Source: Denitromonas halophila (lineage in GTDB: Bacteria; Pseudomonadota; Gammaproteobacteria; Burkholderiales; Rhodocyclaceae). Taken from it: DNA of 64,000 bases. Below are positions 1 through 6,371 of this stretch, in pieces. The notes under the pieces were generated by a model. It ran no database searches. It was not told the DNA's origin and worked only from the letters and a program-made list of their open reading frames with translations. The number at the start of each line of letters is the position of its first letter. Position 1 is the first letter of the stretch. The position numbers and the translations under genes were made by a program. Location: assembly GCF_007625155.1 (NCBI RefSeq), contig NZ_VMNK01000013.1, positions 1 to 64,000 on the forward strand. Reading direction: 5' to 3'.

Positions 1-223
1 AGTCATAGACGAAGATCGGCGGGTTCGGCTCGGCCGGTGCGTCGGAGGCGGTGCCGGGCGCGGCAAACATCAGCGGCGTGTCGTCTTGCGAGATCTCGCG
101 CATCGGCACACGGATGTCGGGGCGCGAGCCTTCGACATAGACTTTGCGCGAGTTGGGCAGCGGGGCAATCGCCGCCTCATCAACGTGGGCGCTTGAGGCG
201 AGGAATTTTTCGTTGGCATTCAT
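1..223 (-). CDS. thiC: Phosphomethylpyrimidine synthase ThiC, N-terminal fragment
   Basis: Only the first 74 codons are in the window; the gene continues beyond base 1. ThiC is the radical-SAM enzyme that turns aminoimidazole ribotide into hydroxymethylpyrimidine phosphate for thiamine synthesis in the cytoplasm. The visible residues begin [16 protein letters not shown] and go on through [19 protein letters not shown] and a proline-rich stretch ending NPPIFVYD, which is the usual ThiC N-terminal arrangement. The ATG at 223-221 has a GGAG-type ribosome site just upstream on the minus strand (about 229-236). A TPP riboswitch lies immediately upstream, which strongly supports the call. The catalytic CxxCxxxxC cluster would be outside the window. 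Confidence 0.93.
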   Translation of the reverse strand, partial: MNANEKFLASSAHVDEAAIAPLPNSRKVYVEGSRPDIRVPMREISQDDTPLMFAAPGTASDAPAEPNPPIFVYD

Positions 224-288
224 TCTGAGGCTCTCCGGGTTGAGGCGCTGGGGGAGAGTCGGAACGGGCGCCGGCAGGGGGGCCGGCA

Positions 289-366
289 CGTCGTTTCCCT
301 TCGCCGGCATGACCCGGATCAGGTTCCAAGGGACTCTCTCAGCCGCATCGGCGGCACCCCCAACGA
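289..366 (-). promoter_or_regulatory. TPP (thi-box) riboswitch controlling thiC
   Basis: Read on the minus strand, this stretch has the conserved thi-box blocks in the right order: GGGGTGCC near 360-353, the CTGAGA core at about 341-336, then CCTTGGAACCTGATC, GGGTCATGCCGGC and GAAGGGAAACG. These match the TPP-binding aptamer found upstream of thiC in many bacteria. A GC hairpin (arms GCCGGC at 271-276 and 283-288) lies between the aptamer and the thiC ribosome site and may belong to the expression platform. No U-run follows it, so control is more likely at translation than by classical termination. Thiamine pyrophosphate should repress thiC. Confidence 0.95.
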
Positions 367-374
367 ACCCCGTC

Positions 375-403
375 AAGGTAAAGGAAAAGCAAGTGTCCGG
401 CAA
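375..403 (-). promoter_or_regulatory. thiC: Putative sigma-70 promoter of thiC
   Basis: On the minus strand a -35-like TTGCCG (403-398) and a -10-like TACCTT (380-375) are separated by exactly 17 bases. The predicted start of transcription, around 368, is just in front of the riboswitch aptamer, which is where it should be. Neither box is perfect. Confidence 0.45.
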
Positions 404-468
404 CTGTCGTTCAGGACATTCTTGGCTTCCGTGCCGGGCGTGCGGGAGAGAACGATGCCTGTCAATCG

Positions 469-1323
469 CTAGTTCTGGTGCGCCTTGCCGCGCTGCCACA
501 AGGCATGAAAGTGATGCACTGGCCCGTGGCCTTTGCCAACGCTGAGTTGGCCGGACTGGGCGATGGCGCCAAGCAGGTAGCGGCGGGCGTCAAGCACCGC
601 TGCGTCGACCGGGCGGAACTCACGCGTGCGCTGCGGCAGCAGGGCGGCAATGGCGGAGGAGAGTGTGCAGCCGGTGCCGTGGGTGTTGGGGGTGTCGATG
701 CGCGGGGTGGGCAGTTCGACCATGCGGTCGCCGTTGAAGAGCAGGTCGACCAGCTCGTTGCCGGGCAGGTGGCCGCCCTTGAGCAGCACCCAGCGCTCGC
801 CACTGTGCGGCAGCATGTCGCGCAGGCGTTCGGCGGCGCGGGTCATTTCCTTGACCGACTCGGGCGCGCGGGCATCGAGCAGCACGCCGGCTTCGGGCAG
901 GTTGGGGGTGAGCATGAACACCTGCGGCAGCAAGGCCTCCTTGAGCATGGACACGGCCTCGCGGGCGAGCAGGTGGTCGCCGCTCTTGGCGACCATCACC
1001 GGGTCAAGCACCACGTTGTCGGGCTGGTAGCGCGCGAGGCCTTCGGCCACGGTGCGCACGATGCCGGCGGTGCCGAGCATGCCGATCTTGACGGCGTGAA
1101 TCGCCACATCGTCAAACAGCGTGTCGATCTGCAGTTTGAGGAAGTCGGTTGGTGGGGTGTGGATGCCGGTGACGGCGGTGGTGTTTTGCGCGGTGAGCGC
1201 GGCCACGATGCCGCAGCCGTAGGCGCCCAGCGCCGAGAAGGTCTTCAGGTCGGCGAAGACGCCGGCGCCGCCCGAGGGGTCGATGCCGGCGATGCTCACT
1301 ACATTGGGGATACGCGATGTCAT
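469..1323 (-). CDS. thiD: Bifunctional hydroxymethylpyrimidine / phosphomethylpyrimidine kinase ThiD
   Basis: This 284-residue cytoplasmic kinase phosphorylates hydroxymethylpyrimidine twice to give HMP pyrophosphate for thiamine synthesis. Family hallmarks are visible: the N-terminal [12 protein letters not shown] substrate/phosphate motif (about residues 10-21), [15 protein letters not shown] in the middle, LTPNLPEA, and the ribokinase-superfamily anion hole [13 protein letters not shown] near residue 215, whose GTGC carries the catalytic region. Length is normal for ThiD. The ATG at 1323 has GAGGA six bases upstream. It is on the same strand as thiC, about 245 bases apart, but thiC has its own riboswitch and probable promoter, so the two need not share a transcript. 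Confidence 0.95.
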   Translation of the reverse strand: MTSRIPNVVSIAGIDPSGGAGVFADLKTFSALGAYGCGIVAALTAQNTTAVTGIHTPPTDFLKLQIDTLFDDVAIHAVKIGMLGTAGIVRTVAEGLARYQPDNVVLDPVMVAKSGDHLLAREAVSMLKEALLPQVFMLTPNLPEAGVLLDARAPESVKEMTRAAERLRDMLPHSGERWVLLKGGHLPGNELVDLLFNGDRMVELPTPRIDTPNTHGTGCTLSSAIAALLPQRTREFRPVDAAVLDARRYLLGAIAQSGQLSVGKGHGPVHHFHALWQRGKAHQN

Positions 1324-1361
1324 GCGGTGTCCTCGGTCACGGGTTCAAGAAATCAGCGTAT

Positions 1362-1390
1362 TTGCCGAAAACCGGATTATCCCCTTTATG
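1362..1390 (+). promoter_or_regulatory. Possible promoter of the carbonic anhydrase gene
   Basis: TTGCCG (1362-1367) and TTTATG (1385-1390) are spaced by 17 bases in the gap between divergent thiD and the carbonic anhydrase gene. The -10 box is weak (three of six consensus bases), so this is only a candidate. Confidence 0.3.
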
Positions 1391-1418
1391 CAAGGGCGAG
1401 TTGTTCGGAGATCAGGTC

Positions 1419-3053
1419 ATGAAGCATCGCATCCTCTTTACCGTGATGGCGCTGGCAGTTGCATTGCCGGCCGCTGCCGCCGACTGGGCGATGATCGTCA
1501 AGGACAAGACGCGGCGGATCGAGATCGATCGCGACAGCGTGCTGCAGTCCGACCCCGGCACCAAGGTGGCGTGGGGGCGCATTGTGTTGTCTGCCCAGGA
1601 TGCCGAAGAGGCGGGCTATTCGACGGTGAAGGCGCTGAACCGCTACGACTGCAAACGCCGCAATTTTTCGACGATCAAGCGGGTTTATCTGGACGCGGCC
1701 AACCATGTGATTCGTGAGGAGCGGGTGACCGAGGAGCGCATCATCGAGGTCAATCCGCGCAGTGTGGATGAAGGCCTGTGGCGCGAGGTGTGCCGGCCGC
1801 CCGCTGCGATGGATGTGGCCTCGCTGGCCGAGGCGGCGAGCAAAGCCGCGGCCGCACAAAAAACAAGGCCAGAAAAGAACGCCCCGGAAGCGGCTTCCGT
1901 GCGACACGCCGATCAGACGCGGGCGGCCGACCAGCAGCCGACCACGACGCAGGTGGCAGATTCGCATGCGGCCGCGCCGCATGCACCGGCCCCTGTCGTC
2001 GAGCACGCGGCGCCGGCTGCCAAAGCCCCGCAAACAACCGCGCTGCCGGCCGACCAAGTGGAAGTGCAAACGCTCGGCAAGGGCCAGTCCCTGCTTCCCC
2101 CCATTCCCAGTTTTGGTCCCAAAACGCCGGCCGCGCCCATGGCCGAGTCGCCGGAGGCCAAGCCGACGATGCCTGACCCGGTGGCGGCGCCCACGCCGGC
2201 GCCCAAGCCCGCGCCAGTGGTTGTTGCGGCACCCGTGGTGAAGCCGGCGCCGCCGGTGATGCGTGCTGCGCCAAAACCCGCACCGAGAGTGGTGCGCGCG
2301 TCGCGGCCCAAGCCGGCCGCGATCAAGGTCGCCATGCTCGAAGAGACGCATGAGCCGAGCACGGCGGAAGTTCACAAATCGATTCACTGGGATTACGAAG
2401 GGGTAGGTGGTCCGGCCCGTTGGGGGCAGCTCAATCCGGCGTGGAAAACCTGCGACACCGGCAAGCGACAGTCGCCGATCGACATCCGTGACGGTATCCG
2501 GGTCGATCTCGAGCCGATCAAATTCGACTACGTGCCGACCTACTTCCGCATCCTCAACAACGGCCATACAGTGCAAGTCAGTGTCGGGCCGGGCAACACC
2601 ATGTCGGTGATGGGGCGGACTTTCGATCTGGTTCAGTTCCACTTCCATCGGCCGTCCGAAGAACGCGTGAATGGTCGCGGCTTCGACATGGTCGCGCATC
2701 TGGTGCACAAGGATCTGGATGGCCGTCTGGCGGTGGTGGCCGTGCTGATCGAGCGCGGCGAATCGCATCCGCTGGTGCAGACGCTCTGGAACAATCTGCC
2801 GCTGGAAAAGCATCACGACTATGCGCCGGCGGTGTCAGTCAATGCCGCCGAACTGCTGCCGCAAGCGCCCGAGTACTACACCTACATGGGGTCGCTGACC
2901 ACGCCACCGTGTTCGGAAGATGTGCTGTGGATGGTGATGAAGCAGCCGATCACGCTGTCGTCCGAACAGATCGCGATCTTCCAGCGCCTGTACCCGATGA
3001 ACGCACGGCCGGTGCAAGCCGCCAACGATCGCCTGATCAAGGGCTCGCGGTAA
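1419..3053 (+). CDS. Periplasmic alpha-carbonic anhydrase with an extra N-terminal domain
   Basis: This 544-residue protein should interconvert CO2 and bicarbonate in the periplasm. A signal peptide (MKHRILFTVMALAVALPAAAA) precedes a small domain (about 22-130) resembling the surface-adhesin-E type. A Pro/Ala-rich linker (about 135-305) follows, then a complete alpha-carbonic anhydrase domain (about 315-540). The zinc ligands are His408 and His410 in QFHFHRPSEE and His427 in MVAHLVH. The proton-shuttle His383 is in NNGHTV and the gatekeeper Thr494/495 in GSLTTPPCSE, so the site looks active. The chosen ATG has GGAG at 1407-1410. An in-frame ATG-like start at 1317 would put 34 non-signal residues in front, so it was rejected. 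Most alpha-carbonic anhydrases of bacteria are about 250 residues; the long front end is unusual. Confidence 0.88.
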   Translation: MKHRILFTVMALAVALPAAAADWAMIVKDKTRRIEIDRDSVLQSDPGTKVAWGRIVLSAQDAEEAGYSTVKALNRYDCKRRNFSTIKRVYLDAANHVIREERVTEERIIEVNPRSVDEGLWREVCRPPAAMDVASLAEAASKAAAAQKTRPEKNAPEAASVRHADQTRAADQQPTTTQVADSHAAAPHAPAPVVEHAAPAAKAPQTTALPADQVEVQTLGKGQSLLPPIPSFGPKTPAAPMAESPEAKPTMPDPVAAPTPAPKPAPVVVAAPVVKPAPPVMRAAPKPAPRVVRASRPKPAAIKVAMLEETHEPSTAEVHKSIHWDYEGVGGPARWGQLNPAWKTCDTGKRQSPIDIRDGIRVDLEPIKFDYVPTYFRILNNGHTVQVSVGPGNTMSVMGRTFDLVQFHFHRPSEERVNGRGFDMVAHLVHKDLDGRLAVVAVLIERGESHPLVQTLWNNLPLEKHHDYAPAVSVNAAELLPQAPEYYTYMGSLTTPPCSEDVLWMVMKQPITLSSEQIAIFQRLYPMNARPVQAANDRLIKGSR

Positions 3054-3110
3054 TCGGAGGGGGGCGGGAGCCCTCACGAACAGGCGCCGGCACAAGGTCG
3101 TCGGCCGTCG

Positions 3111-3132
3111 GGTGGGCGGCTCGCCGCCCACC
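3111..3132. other. Perfect GC-rich inverted repeat between convergent genes
   Basis: GGTGGGCGG (3111-3119) pairs perfectly with CCGCCCACC (3124-3132) across a four-base loop. It lies between the converging carbonic anhydrase and MocR-type genes. There is no T-run on either side, so it is not a textbook intrinsic terminator, but it could act as a bidirectional transcription barrier. The rest of the gap 3054-3234 shows nothing clear. Confidence 0.4.
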
Positions 3133-3234
3133 ATCGTGAATCATGACAAACGCTGCCTGGTGGGCTGTAAAGCCGACCACCGTGCGGGGTGAATGCGCCG
3201 ATTTGCAGCGAGGTCGGAGCCGGCCGCGACTGCG

Positions 3235-4638
3235 CTAAATCGCCGAAAACTGATCCCCCAGAAACCGCTCCAGCCGCGGATCGTCTGAAAACGCCACATT
3301 GAAGCGTATCCATGGGCTCGCCTGCATCTGCGGCCGAAACACCTTGCCCGGCGCCAGCATGATGCCGACGTTCGCCGCACGGGTGGCCAGCGGCGCCGTG
3401 TCTTCGAGCGCCGGCTGGCGCGCCCACACGAAAATGCCGCCGCGCGGCTCGTGATACACCGTCATGTCCAGCCGGTCGAGCATGCGCAGTGTCCGTGACG
3501 TGGCCTGCTGGATGCGCCCCTGAAGGCGCTCGACATACTTGCGGTAGTGGCCGTCGGTGAGCATCTGATACACCAGCTGCTCATTGAATTCCGAACTGCT
3601 CACGCAGGTGAGCGTCTTCACATCGGTGAACTCGGCGGCCAGATCCGGCCGGGCGGCGATGAAGCCGACCCGCAAACTGCCCGACAGTGTCTTGCTGAAA
3701 CTCCCCACGTAAATCACCCGATCGAGTTGGTCGAGATTGGCCAGACGGGTCGTCGCGCGTGGGTGCAGGTCGGCGTAGGTGTCGTCCTCTATGACCAGAA
3801 AATCGTGCTTGGCCGCCAGTTGCAGCAGGCGGAAGGCGTTGGGTGGCGACAGGTTGGCGCCGGTCGGGTTGTGCAGCACGGAGTGGGTGAAGAACACCCG
3901 CGGCTTGTGATCGACCAGAAGCGCTTCAAGCGCCTCGGTGTCGGGGCCGTCGGCGTTGCGCGGCACACCCACCAGCTTGGCGCCGAGCAGGCGCAGATTG
4001 CCAAAGAAATTGAAGTAACCCGGGTCGTCGACAAATACCGTATCGCCGGGTTTGATCAGGTGCCGTGCGACGGTGTCGAGCGCCTGTGTGGCGCCATGGG
4101 TGAGCACGATCTGTTCGGGTGGTGCGCCGATGCCGAACTCCGCCAGCCGGATCTGCAATTGCTGGCGCAGCGGCAAATAGCCCTGCGCCGTGCCATAACC
4201 GGTGACGCGCGCGTCGGCGCGACGCCCCAGCGCGCGCAGGTGGCGGCGCAGTCCTTCCTGATCGAGCCAGATTGAGGGCAGCCAACCGGCGCTGGCTTTG
4301 AGAATGTCGGGGGCGTCGTCGAGGGCGCGGCGCATCAGCCACGCCACGTCGACTGCGCGGTCGGGGACGACCGGGCGCTTTTCGCTGGGCGCGGCGGCGC
4401 GTGGCGCGACATAGAAACCCGAGCCGCGACGCGAATGCAGATAGCCCATGGCGACCAGTCGGTCGTAGGCCTCGACCACCGTGAAGCGACTGACCTGCTG
4501 CATCTGGGCCAGACGGCGAATCGGCGGCAGGCGCATGCCGGGGCGCAGGATGCGGTCGTCCACCTGGTGGCGGATCGCGTCAACGATCTGCTCGACCAGT
4601 GGCGTGGATTGGTCGGGGTCGATACTGAGTTGAAGCAT
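3235..4638 (-). CDS. MocR/GntR-family regulator with aminotransferase domain
   Basis: This 467-residue protein joins an N-terminal GntR winged-helix DNA-binding domain (about 1-75, including the RLPPIRRLAQ, SRFTVVEAYDRL and RRGSGFYV signatures) to a fold-type I PLP aminotransferase domain (about 110-460). The PLP-binding lysine is Lys316 in GSFSKTLSG; PGYFNFFGNL, HNPTGANLS and VIEDDTYAD are also family motifs. MocR proteins sense PLP or amino-acid-like ligands and control neighbouring genes. The ATG at 4638 has GGAGAA just upstream. The frame stays open to 5133, but that extension is low-complexity and antisense to the next gene. It is divergent from the solute-binding protein gene, and paired AATTGTCA repeats lie between them. 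Confidence 0.88.
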   Translation of the reverse strand: MLQLSIDPDQSTPLVEQIVDAIRHQVDDRILRPGMRLPPIRRLAQMQQVSRFTVVEAYDRLVAMGYLHSRRGSGFYVAPRAAAPSEKRPVVPDRAVDVAWLMRRALDDAPDILKASAGWLPSIWLDQEGLRRHLRALGRRADARVTGYGTAQGYLPLRQQLQIRLAEFGIGAPPEQIVLTHGATQALDTVARHLIKPGDTVFVDDPGYFNFFGNLRLLGAKLVGVPRNADGPDTEALEALLVDHKPRVFFTHSVLHNPTGANLSPPNAFRLLQLAAKHDFLVIEDDTYADLHPRATTRLANLDQLDRVIYVGSFSKTLSGSLRVGFIAARPDLAAEFTDVKTLTCVSSSEFNEQLVYQMLTDGHYRKYVERLQGRIQQATSRTLRMLDRLDMTVYHEPRGGIFVWARQPALEDTAPLATRAANVGIMLAPGKVFRPQMQASPWIRFNVAFSDDPRLERFLGDQFSAI

Positions 4639-4709
4639 CGGGGTTCTCCAAGGGGCCGCGTGCTCTTGTCGGGTGGCGCTGTGGCAGAAGTAAGTGTTTT
4701 GAAGTATCG

Positions 4710-4730
4710 GACAATTGTCAGGAATTGTCA
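4710..4730. promoter_or_regulatory. Candidate operator: palindrome plus direct repeat
   Basis: GACAATTGTC (4710-4719) is a perfect 10-base palindrome. Its right half AATTGTCA (4713-4720) is repeated at 4723-4730, giving direct repeats 10 bases apart, about one helical turn. They lie in the gap between the divergent MocR-type regulator and the solute-binding protein gene. MocR-family proteins are known to bind repeated sites in such gaps. A TAGAAT hexamer at 4735-4740 could be a -10 box for the rightward gene. Confidence 0.5.
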
Positions 4731-4867
4731 TTCGTAGAATAACGGCCTTCAAGACATGACGCACGAACGGCGGAGGCTCGCAAATGTTCAACCTTTGGGC
4801 GGCGGCGCCGTTATTCGGTGAGCCGCGCTGTTCGTGCGAAAACCAGCGGCAAGCATGGAGGCACGTC

Positions 4868-6349
4868 TTGCAGACAATAGTAAGAATCAAGGGGCTTCGG
4901 TGGCTGATTGCAAGCGGGCTTGTGCTGGCCGTTGCCGGTGTGCCTGCTGCAGAGCAGGCTGACCGTGCCGTTGCCGCGGTCAAGCAGCTGGTGGCGACCG
5001 GCGCGTTGCCTGCGGGGGCTGCGCTTCGCCTGACGGTCAAGCAGGGGAATCTGGCGTCCTTCCTGGGCGAGAATGAGCAGCTGAAGGCCGATTGGGAGCG
5101 CGCCACCGGGACGGAGATCGACGCGCGGATCATGCCTCAGCTCGCGTCCCGTGCGTTTATTCAGGACGATGACACGGTGGATCTAACCATCGCCCGCAGC
5201 AATGAGACGCCGGACCTCGTCAGCGAGGGGCTGATCATGCCGCTGTCGCCGTTGATTGAGCGCTTCGGCTTTGTGCTCCCCGATACGCCGCCGGATGGTT
5301 TTGTACATGTGCGCCAGCAGGCGTTGTTCAATGGGCAGGTCGTCGCCATTCCGGCCGATGGCGACGCGGCATTGTTGTTCTTGCGCCGGGACATGATGGA
5401 AGATCCCGCGCAGCAGGCCAGTTTCCTGGCCCGCTTCGGGCGGACGCTGGCGCCGCCGCGTACCTGGGCGGAGTATCAGGATCTGGTCGCGTTCTTCGAT
5501 CGACCCGCCGAGGGCTTTTATGGCGCGCTTGAGCCGCGCGATACCCTGACCGGCTGGATGTACTGGATGCCCCGTTTTCTGGCGCATGCTCAGGTGGGGC
5601 AGCACCTGTTTGATGAGGCGATGCGCCCGACGATTGATTCACCCGAAGGGATCGCGGCGACCGAGTCGTATTTGGCCACGCTAGCGCACTCGCCAGCCGG
5701 CGTGCTGAAGCAGGGGAACGACTATAGCTTCACGCTTCCGCTGTTTTTGAGTGGTAAAGGCTTCTCGACGATCATTACAGTGGCGGCGGCGAAGCTGGCC
5801 AATACCCGGACCTCTCCGGTGTATGGCAAGGTGATGGCGGTGCCGATGCCGGGGCGCGTGGTGGCCGGCCAGACGGTGCCGCACCCGACGCTGATCTATG
5901 GCAACAATCTGGTGATACCGGCGCGTGCGAAGCACAAGACGCTGGCCTTCTTGTTTGCAATGTGGTTGACCGATCCGGACATTTCGGCCCGTTCCGTTGG
6001 CGTGGCTGGCGGTTTTACCGACCCCTATCGCTACCATCACTTTGACGACCCGAGAATACGCGCGGTGTATGGCGAGGCATTTCTTGATGCCGCCAAGGCG
6101 CAGTTGCCGTATGTTGCGCCCGCGGGGACCGGCTTGCCGGGCGACGCAGCCTACCTTGAGGCCTTGAGCGAGAACCTGTCAGTGGCTGCACATGGGCGTC
6201 AGTCGGCGGCGGCGGCGATGCACAATACTGCCCGCCAGTGGGAAGCGATCACCGAGCAGCGGGGGCGGCGGGCTCAGGTGGCGCATTGGCAGCGATATCG
6301 GGCTGCGTTGCCGGCGAGCGCATCACCCCGGCTTGCGCCGGTTCATTGA
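4868..6349 (+). CDS. Extracellular solute-binding protein (family 1, sugar-type)
   Basis: This 493-residue periplasmic protein resembles the substrate-binding component of carbohydrate ABC transporters. It has a signal peptide (MQTIVRIKGLRW then a hydrophobic stretch ending in AGVPAAEQA), a ligand-domain start (LRLTVKQGNLASFLGENEQLKADWERATGTEID), then DLTIARSNETPDLVSEGLIMPLS, and a late YGNNLVIPARAKHKTLAFLF segment. Two starts have good ribosome sites: ATG 4784 and TTG 4868 (GGAGG at 4857-4861, six-base spacer). I chose TTG because it places the signal peptide at the N-terminus. No permease or ATPase gene is nearby; the next gene, 22 bases downstream, is a membrane GGDEF-EAL protein. It may therefore deliver ligand information to that sensor rather than to a transporter. 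This last point is inference. Confidence 0.82.
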   Translation: MQTIVRIKGLRWLIASGLVLAVAGVPAAEQADRAVAAVKQLVATGALPAGAALRLTVKQGNLASFLGENEQLKADWERATGTEIDARIMPQLASRAFIQDDDTVDLTIARSNETPDLVSEGLIMPLSPLIERFGFVLPDTPPDGFVHVRQQALFNGQVVAIPADGDAALLFLRRDMMEDPAQQASFLARFGRTLAPPRTWAEYQDLVAFFDRPAEGFYGALEPRDTLTGWMYWMPRFLAHAQVGQHLFDEAMRPTIDSPEGIAATESYLATLAHSPAGVLKQGNDYSFTLPLFLSGKGFSTIITVAAAKLANTRTSPVYGKVMAVPMPGRVVAGQTVPHPTLIYGNNLVIPARAKHKTLAFLFAMWLTDPDISARSVGVAGGFTDPYRYHHFDDPRIRAVYGEAFLDAAKAQLPYVAPAGTGLPGDAAYLEALSENLSVAAHGRQSAAAAMHNTARQWEAITEQRGRRAQVAHWQRYRAALPASASPRLAPVH

Positions 6350-6371
6350 GTCGTTCAGGAATAGACATCCG

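Noticed and set aside
3111-3132. Intrinsic terminator after the carbonic anhydrase gene
   Set aside because: The stem-loop is perfect but no T-run follows on either strand, so it is listed only as an inverted repeat.
4639-5133. Upstream extension of the MocR-type gene to 5133
   Set aside because: The added residues are antisense to the binding-protein gene; the ATG at 4638 has a good ribosome site and begins exactly at the GntR domain.
6192-6371. Upstream extension of the GGDEF-EAL gene
   Set aside because: The extra residues are Arg-rich and overlap the solute-binding gene; the ATG at 6372 begins just before the first membrane helix.
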